A program made the translations under genes and the position numbers. From G965261055 sp965261055 [NCBI: Fibrobacteria bacterium] (GTDB lineage Bacteria; Fibrobacterota; Fibrobacteria; UBA11236): a stretch of 64,000 nucleotides of DNA. The notes under the pieces are model-generated. The model was not told the DNA's origin. It ran no database searches and saw only the letters and a list, made by a program, of their open reading frames with translations. Shown piece by piece: positions 42,941 to 51,795 of this stretch; the first letter of the stretch is position 1; each line of letters starts with the position of its first letter. The stretch lies in NCBI GenBank assembly GCA_965261055.1, contig OZ253440.1:310001-374000 (forward strand). Direction: 5' to 3'.

Positions 42941-44465
42941 TTTAAAATTAGCCAAAGCGTTCGTTGAATTAAAATTTAAAGGTGATAAGGTCTATTCTGA
43001 AGCTGATAAGATCAAGAAAAAGCTAGGAAAGGCAAGGAATGAGTCTAAAAAATTTAATAGTGAAGTTAGAAAGATTAACACGAAAGGATTAGATAATTTA
43101 AACAATCAACTTGATAAAAGTATTTCAAAATACAAAAAGTTATCTCTCGCTATCTCTTTACCAATGGCATTAATTGGGAAATCTTTTATTGGTTTCGCTA
43201 GTGATACAGAGGAAGCAGGGACGAAATTTGCTACGATATTTGATGAGGTTAAAGACAAATCTATTGAATCACAAAAGAGATTTCGTAAAGAATTTGGCAC
43301 CTCTGTAGCAACGACTCAAAGCTTATTAAGTCAAACAGGTAGTTTATTGTCTGGACTTGGTTTTGATAATGAAAGTAACTTAAAATTATCCGAGAACATT
43401 GCAAAATTGGCTTTGGATTTACAGAGTTTTAACAATGATACCAGAACCTCAATAGAAGTTGTTGGTTTATTGGTTAGTTTGTTGACAGGAGAAACACAAG
43501 CAGGTAAGAGTTTGGGGATTATTGCTAATGAAGAAATACTTAAACTTGAATTGTTGAAACAAAAAAAAGAGGGTCTTACTTTTGTAACACAGCAACAAGC
43601 TAAAGCAAATGCCTTATATCGCATAGCAGTTAGTCAATCTCAAGATGCAATGGGAGATAGTTTAAGGACAGCCGATGGATATGCTAATTCTTTAAGGAGG
43701 TTTCAAGAACAATGGCGAGAGTTTGGATCGTCTGTTGGGGAAAATTTACTTAAGCCATTGGCATTGCTTTTTCAAAGTTTAAATTCAGTCTTAAAATTAT
43801 TTAAAGTTGCACCTACATTTATCACTACAATAATAGCACATTTTAGATTGCTTACAGCTATAATCAGACCTTTGAAGTTGGGCTATAGATTATTACAAAA
43901 AGCAGTTATAGATAACTCGTTAGCAATGGATAACAACACAAAAAGTACTCAAATTCAATCTAAAGCTAATCTAGGTTTAATAAAAACAACTACAACTTTA
44001 AAAAATCAAAATAAATTACTTGGCTTTAGTTTTAAAAGAGCATTTAGTACTAAGTCTTTGGCTATGGTCAACAGTATGAAACTTGCGATGAAAGGACTTG
44101 GATTTGCTATAAAAGGCATCGTAAGAAGTTTCTTTCCTATGTTATTAGTATTTACGGTGATTGAACTTGCTATATACGGAATTAGTAAAGCGATTGATGC
44201 TTTCAAAGAAAAAAAAGGTGAGATCGGAATATCAAAGACTGATACTATGCTACAAACAGCCACAAATCAAGGCTTATTTAAGGATCAAAATAAAGTCATT
44301 CATCAAAAAAACACTTTTCAAGGCTCAACAATTAACATAGAGCAAAATCTACCTGAGGGGGTTGATAAAGATAAGATGAAAGAGATTGCTGGTGAAGTAT
44401 TTGAAGAGAAGACTAATGAAGAGATAAAAGAAGTTTCTCAACAACTTGGGGGAGCATTTAATTGA
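42933..44465 (+). CDS. Tail tape measure protein
   Basis: The 510-residue protein starts with a coiled-coil-rich segment (KIKKKLGKARNESKKF), then IGFAS-type motifs and SVATTQSLLSQTGSLLSG as in TP901/P2-type tape measures, with hydrophobic segments in the second half (SFFPMLLVFTVIELAIYGI). It is short for this role, implying a short tail. It ends TTGA, overlapping the next start. Confidence 0.8.
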   Translation: MTSLKLAKAFVELKFKGDKVYSEADKIKKKLGKARNESKKFNSEVRKINTKGLDNLNNQLDKSISKYKKLSLAISLPMALIGKSFIGFASDTEEAGTKFATIFDEVKDKSIESQKRFRKEFGTSVATTQSLLSQTGSLLSGLGFDNESNLKLSENIAKLALDLQSFNNDTRTSIEVVGLLVSLLTGETQAGKSLGIIANEEILKLELLKQKKEGLTFVTQQQAKANALYRIAVSQSQDAMGDSLRTADGYANSLRRFQEQWREFGSSVGENLLKPLALLFQSLNSVLKLFKVAPTFITTIIAHFRLLTAIIRPLKLGYRLLQKAVIDNSLAMDNNTKSTQIQSKANLGLIKTTTTLKNQNKLLGFSFKRAFSTKSLAMVNSMKLAMKGLGFAIKGIVRSFFPMLLVFTVIELAIYGISKAIDAFKEKKGEIGISKTDTMLQTATNQGLFKDQNKVIHQKNTFQGSTINIEQNLPEGVDKDKMKEIAGEVFEEKTNEEIKEVSQQLGGAFN

Positions 44466-45442
44466 TTTTATCTGTTGAAAATGATAAGAAGTATAAACTT
44501 CTAGCTCTCAAAATTGAGGCTGTTAAAAACAGTACTTTTATTGTTAACAACTTGATTTCAAAAAATCCAATTCAAGATGGGGATACAATATCGGATCATA
44601 TTGTAAAACTACCAAGTACTATTTCTTTTACAGGAAAATTAAGTGATATATTTATTGAGTATCGAAGAGACAACGATAAAATAGAGGGCAATTTACAGGA
44701 CAAAATTAGAGCATTATTAGATTTGAATGATAGGAGAGTAGGATTCAATGCACAAATAGATTACTTCACTTTAGAAAATGTTGTCATTGAAAATATTAAA
44801 TTCTCAAATAGTATTAACTCTTCTCTTCCTTTCACAATAACTTTAAGTCAATTTATTGTTCAGAAAACAAAAAATAGAGTAGTATCTGTAAAAGGTTTAA
44901 ATCCTAAAGTTGATAAAGGAACTCAGCAGTTTAATGTATTAAAAACAAGTATTCAAAGACCAGATGTCAATAAAATAGATACAATTTCTAACAAATTGTT
45001 ACACACTCCCTTTTTTAAGGATACAATAAAAAATTCAAAAGGAAAAACTATAAGTGTTAATGGTTACAAATATTTTGATATTGCTAGTGTTCCTACAAGC
45101 AAAGATGAATTTTATTGTCAAACAATGGCTTTTGAAGGGAAGGATTATATATGGGAGTTTAGAACAGTTCTAAAACAAGTATTGTTAAAAATAAAACAAA
45201 ATAAAAAGGTTATTATCCAGGGTAAAATATTTAATACTGTGGGTAGTAGTTTTGTTTGGGATAATGGTTTCTTTAAAATATATTCAATAAATGGAGTGCT
45301 TTATTTTGCAAGTATCCCTAAGCAATATAGGTTAGATGATGTCACTTTTGAACAATATCTAGAGAATAGAAATACAAAATATATTTATGTTGGATTAGGA
45401 CTCGGACCTTCTCTTAGTCGTTTTCAAGGGATTATTAAATGA
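44462..45442 (+). CDS. Baseplate Dit-like protein
   Basis: The 326-residue product has an N-terminal domain with NPIQDGDTISDHIVKLPSTI and SFTGKLSDIFIEY, the signature of Dit-like phage tail proteins that join the tube to the baseplate hub. TTG 44462 overlaps the tape-measure stop. It overlaps the next gene by 4 bases. Confidence 0.75.
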   Translation: MILSVENDKKYKLLALKIEAVKNSTFIVNNLISKNPIQDGDTISDHIVKLPSTISFTGKLSDIFIEYRRDNDKIEGNLQDKIRALLDLNDRRVGFNAQIDYFTLENVVIENIKFSNSINSSLPFTITLSQFIVQKTKNRVVSVKGLNPKVDKGTQQFNVLKTSIQRPDVNKIDTISNKLLHTPFFKDTIKNSKGKTISVNGYKYFDIASVPTSKDEFYCQTMAFEGKDYIWEFRTVLKQVLLKIKQNKKVIIQGKIFNTVGSSFVWDNGFFKIYSINGVLYFASIPKQYRLDDVTFEQYLENRNTKYIYVGLGLGPSLSRFQGIIK

Positions 45443-46233
45443 GAAAGATTGTAATTGAAGTATTGAATAAATTAACTGTCTCTAAATTATCTATCAAGTT
45501 TAAGATTAAGAAAAATAGGGAAGGAAAAAATAATAAGGCAGAGATAGAGATTATCAACCTCAAAGAATATAATTTGTTAGAATATAATGATATTGTTTAT
45601 ATCCGAGCTGGTAATGTTGATCAAGAAACAGCAGAGTCTCAAGAAACAGAGTTGCCTATCATTTTTATTGGGAATTTGATTTCTTTTAAAGAAGAAGGAG
45701 TTGTTGATAAAGTTACTAAAATGAGTATGCAAGAGGGTACTGACTTAATTCAAAGTCATGTTTTTATTAAATTCCCCAAAAGCACAACATTAAATGATAA
45801 TTTGAAATTAGTCTTAGATAAAATTAATCTTAATTTTAATTCCATTGATTTTAATCGCAATTATAGTACTAGTTTTATTTTATATGGAACAATTTCAGAG
45901 ATTATAACAGAGTTATTGGAAGGTACAGGATATCAATGGAAGGTTGACAATAATATTGTTATTATTTACAAAAATGACCCACCAAAAACAGCTTTAGAGC
46001 TTTCTAGTGGATTTATTGAGTTGCCTAAGTTTTCAACAGAAAATGACACTCAAACGAATCATTCAAAAACATTATTATTTTTTAAAATACCACTCGATCC
46101 ACGGCTCTCCTTGCCTTTTGTGAAATTGAATTATAAGGATTTTAAAAATGTCTATACGATTGATAAAATTATTCATATAGGAGCGAATAGGTTAGATCAA
46201 AATTGGTCAACGGAGGTTCTGTGTCTAACTTAG
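45439..46233 (+). CDS. Baseplate hub protein
   Basis: The 264-residue protein, beta-rich with SIKFKIKKNREGKNNKAEIE and a late FILYGTISEIITELLEGTGY, resembles XkdQ/gp44-type hub proteins that link tube and spike. It overlaps the spike gene. Identity is by order and fold character. Confidence 0.65.
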   Translation: MRKIVIEVLNKLTVSKLSIKFKIKKNREGKNNKAEIEIINLKEYNLLEYNDIVYIRAGNVDQETAESQETELPIIFIGNLISFKEEGVVDKVTKMSMQEGTDLIQSHVFIKFPKSTTLNDNLKLVLDKINLNFNSIDFNRNYSTSFILYGTISEIITELLEGTGYQWKVDNNIVIIYKNDPPKTALELSSGFIELPKFSTENDTQTNHSKTLLFFKIPLDPRLSLPFVKLNYKDFKNVYTIDKIIHIGANRLDQNWSTEVLCLT

Positions 46234-46835
46234 TGAACCTTTTTGAACGAACAATAAAAGCATCTTTAGACAAAGTAAACACTTGCTTTCCTGCGAAAGT
46301 TTTAGCTGTTGGTGAAAATGGCTTTATTGATGTTAAGCCTTGTTGTAAGTTAAATGGCCACTCTATTGAAGAGATAAATGAAGTAAGACTATTACAATTG
46401 CAGACTCCTCGAGCGGGGATTAAAATACCTGCCATTGTTGGCGATATCGTTTTAGTTGTAGTTTGTCAAAGCTCATTAGATAAGTTTATCTATAATGGTG
46501 AGGAGATATCAAGAAGCTTTAATATTACAGATAGCATTGCTTTAATGGGATTTTATCCTCAAGAACAATCTCCAGGTATGGTGATAGAGTTTACAGAAGA
46601 AGGCATTAAATTAGAGGGTAAGAAAATAAATATTACCAATGGAGAACAAGATTTAAAGACAATTTTAAATGATCTAATAGATAGGACAATGGCTTTAGAG
46701 GAAGCGATTAAAAATGGTGTTCCAGCACCGATGGATGGTGGTACGGCATTTAAAACAAGTATTGTAACAGCTTTGCAATTAGAGACAACAACATTTAATA
46801 GCATTAAAACAAAAATAGGGAGTTTATTGACATGA
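46221..46835 (+). CDS. Baseplate spike protein (Gp138 N-terminal type)
   Basis: The product has an OB-like domain with FPAKVLAVGENGFIDVKP and VGDIVLVVVCQ, and a short C-terminal region, matching Gp138-N-type membrane-puncturing spikes. GTG 46221 is used because GGAGG (46212-46216) lies 4 bases upstream; it overlaps the hub gene by 13 bases. Confidence 0.75.
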   Translation: MSNLVNLFERTIKASLDKVNTCFPAKVLAVGENGFIDVKPCCKLNGHSIEEINEVRLLQLQTPRAGIKIPAIVGDIVLVVVCQSSLDKFIYNGEEISRSFNITDSIALMGFYPQEQSPGMVIEFTEEGIKLEGKKINITNGEQDLKTILNDLIDRTMALEEAIKNGVPAPMDGGTAFKTSIVTALQLETTTFNSIKTKIGSLLT

Positions 46836-47143
46836 TAGATTTTAACCTAGATAGTGATGACGATTTAGATTTAATGGGTAAAACAACCGATACTATTGGA
46901 AATAGGATTAAAAGACGGTTACGAACATTTGTTGGAGAGTGGGATTTTGACGAAAATGTTGGTTTTTTAAGACGATCTTTTTTTGATGGGTTAGATTTTG
47001 AATTTATTAAGTCCCTTCTGATAACAGAGATTAAAAAAGATAATGAAGTGAAGAGTGTAGAGATTTTGGAAATTAATTTTGACAATTTAAACAGAGTACT
47101 AAACTTTGTTTTCAAGGTCAATAAGGAGATAGTAGAGGTATGA
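46832..47143 (+). CDS. gp25-like baseplate wedge protein
   Basis: The 103-residue protein shows the W/gp25 pattern: IGNRIKRRLRTFVGEWDFDE, then a FIKSLLITEIKKDNEVKSV segment. It overlaps both neighbours by 4 bases (ATGA-type coupling). Short baseplate protein contacting the sheath. Confidence 0.75.
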   Translation: MIDFNLDSDDDLDLMGKTTDTIGNRIKRRLRTFVGEWDFDENVGFLRRSFFDGLDFEFIKSLLITEIKKDNEVKSVEILEINFDNLNRVLNFVFKVNKEIVEV

Positions 47144-48546
47144 TTACGGAAAAAGGTTTTTTAATTAAAAACACAGAGGAAATACGGAAAGAAATTATAG
47201 ATGATATTAGAGCAAATAATCTAATTAGAGATGCCGACTTTGAAAATGAAAGCTCTCTTATAAATCAATTTACCACTATAATATCCGATAAAATGGCTAA
47301 GCAATATAGGGTTATGAGTGATGTTTATAATTCAAATTTTATCCAATTTGCAATTGGGGATAACTTAAATAATGTCGCATTGTCTTATGGTATGGAAAGA
47401 CATGTATCAAGACAACAAACTATCAGTGTTGAAATGAAAATCAAATTACCCATTGATATAACAGAGGATGAAACAATTCCCAGAGGATATGGCATTGAAA
47501 TATCTGGCAATAAATTCAAGTCATTAGAAGAGGTTTTTTTTGAAATTGGATTCCCTGATGGAACAAGTGCTACTGATATAAAATCATATAGCTTTAATTC
47601 CATACTATACAACAATCTTGCCGATTTAAATGGGTTAACTTTTTATAACACTAAGGATAATTCTTCTCATAGTATTGTGGTGGATGCTAGTAATAATTTG
47701 GTAACAAGTCTACCTTCTTTTTTAACCCTTGATTCAGCACTCAAAAGAATTAATTTGAAAAAAAAATACACCACAAGGGATTATCTTGTTCGTTTTGATC
47801 CAAGTAAAAATTTAAACATCTTCTTGAATGTCAATTTTATTTCCGACGAAAAGAAACATATTACTATAACAGAAAACTCTCTTACTTTTAAAAACTTGTC
47901 TTATATTGACAATATGACATACCTGATAACAACAATAGAAGGTAGGAGCTTAGAAACAGACCAAGAATTAAGGGAGAGAATTTTTGAACTCTTTTTCCCT
48001 TTAACAATCAATACACGATCATTACAATCAAAGTTAGAAGGATTGGAAGGTGTTATCAGTAGCAATATTGATGTACAGAGTTCTGGAACATACATTTATG
48101 TTGATGGTGGTTATTTTCAAGCAATTGTTGATTTGATTGAACAAAATCTAATTTGGAATCAAATTTTACTACACAATACTAATACAGAAGAAAGTAATCA
48201 GCTAACAATTAATAGTTCAAATGGTATAGAAATAAAATTTAATCGTCCTAACATTGTTACAGGTTTAAATTTACGAATAATATCCGTTATTAATACGGAT
48301 TCAAATAGCACTCATGACTTGAGTAGTGATGTTAAGCAGTTTATTGCCAATGATATGATTAATTATTTGAGAGAGTTTAAGATTAATCAAGATTTTATTG
48401 TTGATCAGTATTTGGCTAGAGTGTACAATTATTTCAATGTTAATAACTTGATTATTAATACTGGATTTACTCAACCTTCAGGAAACAATCAATCTTTTTT
48501 TAATGTGGCAAACAATTCTGTTATTAAAGAAATAACAATATCATGA
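47140..48546 (+). CDS. Baseplate protein J (gp6-like)
   Basis: The 468-residue product has the baseplate-J layout: KNTEEIRKEIIDDIRANN start, FENESSLINQFTTIISDKMA, and the diagnostic GRSLETDQELRERIFELF segment in the middle. This is the major wedge protein of contractile baseplates. It overlaps both neighbours by 4 bases. Confidence 0.85.
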   Translation: MITEKGFLIKNTEEIRKEIIDDIRANNLIRDADFENESSLINQFTTIISDKMAKQYRVMSDVYNSNFIQFAIGDNLNNVALSYGMERHVSRQQTISVEMKIKLPIDITEDETIPRGYGIEISGNKFKSLEEVFFEIGFPDGTSATDIKSYSFNSILYNNLADLNGLTFYNTKDNSSHSIVVDASNNLVTSLPSFLTLDSALKRINLKKKYTTRDYLVRFDPSKNLNIFLNVNFISDEKKHITITENSLTFKNLSYIDNMTYLITTIEGRSLETDQELRERIFELFFPLTINTRSLQSKLEGLEGVISSNIDVQSSGTYIYVDGGYFQAIVDLIEQNLIWNQILLHNTNTEESNQLTINSSNGIEIKFNRPNIVTGLNLRIISVINTDSNSTHDLSSDVKQFIANDMINYLREFKINQDFIVDQYLARVYNYFNVNNLIINTGFTQPSGNNQSFFNVANNSVIKEITIS

Positions 48547-49097
48547 TGAAATTATTACGACAAGACAGAAATAAACCTAAGATAGTCGCTTTTCTTAAGA
48601 TTTTTACTGACCAAATTGATAAGCATATAGTTGTTTTAAAGACCACGAAGACTATTAATAGGTTTCAAAATCTTATTCATTATGATGGTGATTTAGAAGA
48701 TATTGCTACACAAGATTGGTTACTTGATATTGGTAAAGCTTTTGGGCTGTATAGTGATTTTAGTACCGTAGAAAAGACTAAAACATTTATCAATAAACTT
48801 AGATCAGAGTATTTAAAACGAATCATAAATGACACACTTTTCTCTATCGTTAATTATTATCAAGGTAGCTTGGGTGTAACATTTATTACACAATATCTAA
48901 ATTATTTATTATTTGATCTCTCGAATGATTTAACCTTTCCTTCAAGAGAAGCTGTTGAAATTGGACGAGGAGTTAATATTATCATACAGAAAAGCACTCG
49001 CTTATATTTCTATAAAAAAGGAAGTACTGAACCTATATTAATGGCTGAAAGTTTAATGAGCAATGATTTATTTCAAAGCAAATATTTGAATTTATAG
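48543..49097 (+). CDS. Baseplate/tail protein I-like (DUF2612)
   Basis: The 184-residue protein has DGDLEDIATQDWLLDIGKAF and LRSEYLKRIINDTLFSI, in the place of tail protein I after protein J. Its last 35 residues (STRLYFYKKGSTEPILMAES) are copied as a separate short frame downstream, twice. It is the last gene of the block opened by palindrome copy 2. Confidence 0.7.
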   Translation: MMKLLRQDRNKPKIVAFLKIFTDQIDKHIVVLKTTKTINRFQNLIHYDGDLEDIATQDWLLDIGKAFGLYSDFSTVEKTKTFINKLRSEYLKRIINDTLFSIVNYYQGSLGVTFITQYLNYLLFDLSNDLTFPSREAVEIGRGVNIIIQKSTRLYFYKKGSTEPILMAESLMSNDLFQSKYLNL

Positions 49098-49116
49098 GTT
49101 GGAAATAAAAAAAAGT

Positions 49117-49144
49117 TTTCGCACGCGTGCGAAAGATTAATAAT
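49117..49144 (+). promoter_or_regulatory. Palindromic element, copy 3 (before fibre block)
   Basis: The perfect 18-bp palindrome TTTCGCACGCGTGCGAAA is followed by GATTAATAAT. The sequence after it (TTAGATATGCGAATT) also resembles that after copy 1 (TTATACTACGAATT). Confidence 0.8.
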
Positions 49145-49170
49145 TAGATATGCGAATTATATAAAAATAA

Positions 49171-49209
49171 GATGGTAGAGAGGTTACCTTCTTTGTCCCT
49201 TCTACCATC
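49171..49209 (+). terminator. Inverted repeat at the left edge of the duplicated cassette
   Basis: GATGGTAGA (49171-49179) pairs with TCTACCATC (49201-49209). The right arm, but not the left, is present in the second cassette copy. Loop is 21 bases; a terminator role is uncertain. Confidence 0.35.
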
Positions 49210-49260
49210 AATTTTATTAAAGAAGGATACACAAGGTCGTTTGCAACAACGGGGGTAAAT

Positions 49261-49392
49261 TTGACAAAAAAAATAAATAAACAGAAAAGCACTCGCTTAT
49301 ATTTCTATGAAAAAGGAAGTATTGAGCCTATATTAATGTCTGAAAGTTTAATGAGCAATGATTTATTTCAAGAAAAAAAATTCAATCGATAA
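49261..49392 (+). CDS. Short frame copying the end of the tail protein I-like gene
   Basis: From TTG 49261 (after ACGGGGGT) 43 codons read INKQKSTRLYFYEKGSIEPI and LMSNDLFQEKKFNR. This parallels the last 35 residues of the gene at 48543-49097. Whether it is translated is not known. An identical-type copy lies at 51640-51771. Confidence 0.35.
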   Translation: MTKKINKQKSTRLYFYEKGSIEPILMSESLMSNDLFQEKKFNR

Positions 49393-49416
49393 CACAACAA
49401 CAAAAAGGAGCATAAA

Positions 49417-50595
49417 ATGCCAAATTTACCAACAGAAGAAGGCTTTGATTGGGCCAACGAAAAAGATCAAGAACTAGATATCATAAGACCATCAGATCCT
49501 GAAATTGCAAATGGATTCGATCAAGGGAGAGGTATAGGTTTTATTCAAGAAACTTTTAATTATGTGTTTCGGATGATAGGTAATTACACTACTTTCATAC
49601 GAAGTATGTGGAATACTAGGGTTAAAGGTCGTGATATTAATTGGTCTGAACAAGAAATAGGAGATAGTGAAGATAAAATAGAAAGCTCTTCTGCAATTAA
49701 AAAAAGGATTGAATTGCATAAACAAGAGGAAAACCCTCATAGAGTAACAAAAGCACAGGTAGGTTTATCTAATATACCCAATGCCAAGAGTGATAGCATT
49801 AGTTTAGACCGTAGTGATGTATTGGCAACGAGTAAGGCTGTCAGGGATTCACATAATAGTGCATTGACAACGCATAGAGCTCTTCAGAGTTTAGCTGGGG
49901 TTATTGGGACTTTAAATGGTAATATCAATAAAAAGGCTTTTACATCAAATAGAACATTTACTGATCTCAACGGCTCATTTACTACGGGTTTGTACCAATT
50001 TAGTGGAGGTATTCTTAATGTTCCAACCGGAATGTTGGTTGATCAAGACAACATATTATTAGTTCTAGGTACAAATCAGACTGCTAAACAAATTGTATTT
50101 ACAAATGATTCTAGGATTTGGTTAAGAAGTAAAAATGCAGACGGGTATCCTGAATCAGAGATGAACGATTTTTTAACTAATACAGGTGCTTGGTATGAAA
50201 TGGTTACAACAGCTAATACAAGCTTACCAGCTGTTACTTCACTACCTAAGGTTACTTCACTACCAGCTGTTACTTCACTACCTAAGGTTACTTCACTACC
50301 AGCTGTTACTTCACTACCTAAGCTCAAAGGAAGGGTTGTTATAGCCGGAAGTGTTACCTCAAGTGGTGGTAGAACTCTGCGTTTAGGTACTTATCAGGTT
50401 ACTCAAAGTGGCAGTCAATTCACCATTTCTCATGATTTGGAGAACACTGACTACATTGTCAATGCGATGTGTACAAGCTCAACTTCACACAGTGGCTCAA
50501 TCTCTCAAAAAAATGGAAATGATTTTATTATATATTTTGCCGATGATACGAGTGCTGAAGCTCAAAATTTTGATTTTGAGATTAGGCAGTATTAG
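49417..50595 (+). CDS. Tail fibre protein, copy 1
   Basis: The 392-residue protein has an attachment-type N-terminal domain (PNLPTEEGFDWANEKDQELD), a phage fibre repeat (ENPHRVTKAQVGLSNIPNAK, about 107-127) and a linker with TSLPAVTSLPKV units (three), then a beta-rich tip (GRVVIAGSVTSSG...HDLENTDYIV). The tip differs from copy 2 at seven positions. Clear SD (AAAGGAG). It converges on the lipoprotein gene 2 bases away. Confidence 0.85.
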   Translation: MPNLPTEEGFDWANEKDQELDIIRPSDPEIANGFDQGRGIGFIQETFNYVFRMIGNYTTFIRSMWNTRVKGRDINWSEQEIGDSEDKIESSSAIKKRIELHKQEENPHRVTKAQVGLSNIPNAKSDSISLDRSDVLATSKAVRDSHNSALTTHRALQSLAGVIGTLNGNINKKAFTSNRTFTDLNGSFTTGLYQFSGGILNVPTGMLVDQDNILLVLGTNQTAKQIVFTNDSRIWLRSKNADGYPESEMNDFLTNTGAWYEMVTTANTSLPAVTSLPKVTSLPAVTSLPKVTSLPAVTSLPKLKGRVVIAGSVTSSGGRTLRLGTYQVTQSGSQFTISHDLENTDYIVNAMCTSSTSHSGSISQKNGNDFIIYFADDTSAEAQNFDFEIRQY

Positions 50596-50597
50596 CA

Positions 50598-51449
50598 TTA
50601 CTCGCAATAACGAGCAATAGTATCGTTGGTGTAGAATTCGTATTTTTTATACTTAGCCTCGTCAAAACCAGTTGTGTCTATACAATGGATGGGTTCGTTA
50701 GCTCTAGAGGCTTTGTTAAAATTCCAAACAGATAAAGAATCCGTTTTGAACTCAAAAGGGAAATCAACCTTAGGGCATGTAATATCGTCACATAAATACC
50801 AAACAAAGTATTCATCAATCAAGCGATAAATTTCTGCCCAGTTCCCTTGTCTAAAAGCTTCGTAAGAAAGAGTTTTTAATGTATCAAGTCTCCATTTAGG
50901 GATGTATCCAATCGTGTCTTCTTGAAACCCTGGTACATTAAACTGTTGTTCAACAACAACCACATGTCCAGTAACATTAAGTAAGGCAATTGAACTTGTT
51001 GTGTCTCCAAATGGGAAAAAGAAATTATTCTGAATGAAGAATTGATGTGTGTTTGTATCTGTATTAAAAGGAAAAATATTCAAAAAACCATCATTGGGTT
51101 CAATATAACCAAGTTTTATACCGTAACCTCGTCGAGCGTAAGCATATCTTGAGAGCCTAGCTAATAACAAACTATCTTCTGGTGTCGTTGGGATTTGGCT
51201 TCTACCTACAAAATCAGGAAGAATAATACTATCGGTATAGATTATTTTACCATTTGATTCTATGGTACTGTCTGTGAAAATGGTTTTTTGTAAAAAAGCT
51301 CTCTTTTGTAGATTAGCTCTTTTAAATTCAGATGTAACTCCTGTCAGAATTCTTTTACCTTCAGGATCGAACTTTTGGCTATTGTCTTCGAAGAGTCCGC
51401 AAGAGGCGACTAGTAATAGTAGGGTAGTGAAAAATGTTAGTGTTTTCAT
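50598..51449 (-). CDS. Fibre-linked lipoprotein, copy 1
   Basis: MKTLTFFTTLLLLVASC is a lipoprotein signal with lipobox VASC. The mature 265 residues have no known domain; the second half contains YLCDDITCPK with two Cys. The start at 51449 is used as in copy 2; a longer frame to 51509 is less likely. It is convergent with the fibre and stops 2 bases from it. A surface-exposed receptor shield, immunity or host-modifying role is possible, but unproven. Confidence 0.65.
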   Translation of the reverse strand: MKTLTFFTTLLLLVASCGLFEDNSQKFDPEGKRILTGVTSEFKRANLQKRAFLQKTIFTDSTIESNGKIIYTDSIILPDFVGRSQIPTTPEDSLLLARLSRYAYARRGYGIKLGYIEPNDGFLNIFPFNTDTNTHQFFIQNNFFFPFGDTTSSIALLNVTGHVVVVEQQFNVPGFQEDTIGYIPKWRLDTLKTLSYEAFRQGNWAEIYRLIDEYFVWYLCDDITCPKVDFPFEFKTDSLSVWNFNKASRANEPIHCIDTTGFDEAKYKKYEFYTNDTIARYCE

Positions 51450-51639
51450 AGGTGTAACCTGTGGTTTATTGTTGCTAGTAATAATAGCAATTGGGGTGGA
51501 GAGTGTCAAGATGGTGTTGGGGGTTGTTGTTTTAAAATGTCGGTGCCTGGGAGAATATCAAAAGTTATGATTTACCCCTTCTACCATCAATTTTATTAAA
51601 GAAGGATACACAAGGTCGTTTGCAACAACGGGGGTAAAT

Positions 51640-51771
51640 TTGACAAAAAAAATAAATAAACAGAAAAGCACTCGCTTATATTTCTATGAAAAAGGAAGTA
51701 TTGAGCCTATATTAATGTCTGAAAGTTTAATGAGCAATGATTTATTTCAAGAAAAAAAATTCAATCGATAA
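51640..51771 (+). CDS. Short frame, copy 2
   Basis: This is the copy of the 43-codon frame at 49261-49392, with the same TTG start and GGGGGT upstream. Function unknown. Confidence 0.3.
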   Translation: MTKKINKQKSTRLYFYEKGSIEPILMSESLMSNDLFQEKKFNR

Positions 51772-51795
51772 CACAACAACAAAAAGGAGCATAAA

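Larger units (their letters stand above)
49197..51496. repeat. Tandem cassette copy 1 (short frame, fibre, lipoprotein)
   Basis: This 2.30-kb segment is repeated as 51576-53836. Most positions match. Differences include loss of one 36-bp fibre repeat unit, one codon in the lipoprotein and scattered substitutions. A 79-bp junction (51497-51575) separates the copies. Confidence 0.9.

Noticed and set aside
43331-44263. Minus-strand frames inside the tape-measure gene
   Set aside because: They are shadows of a well-supported plus-strand gene with SD-less starts.
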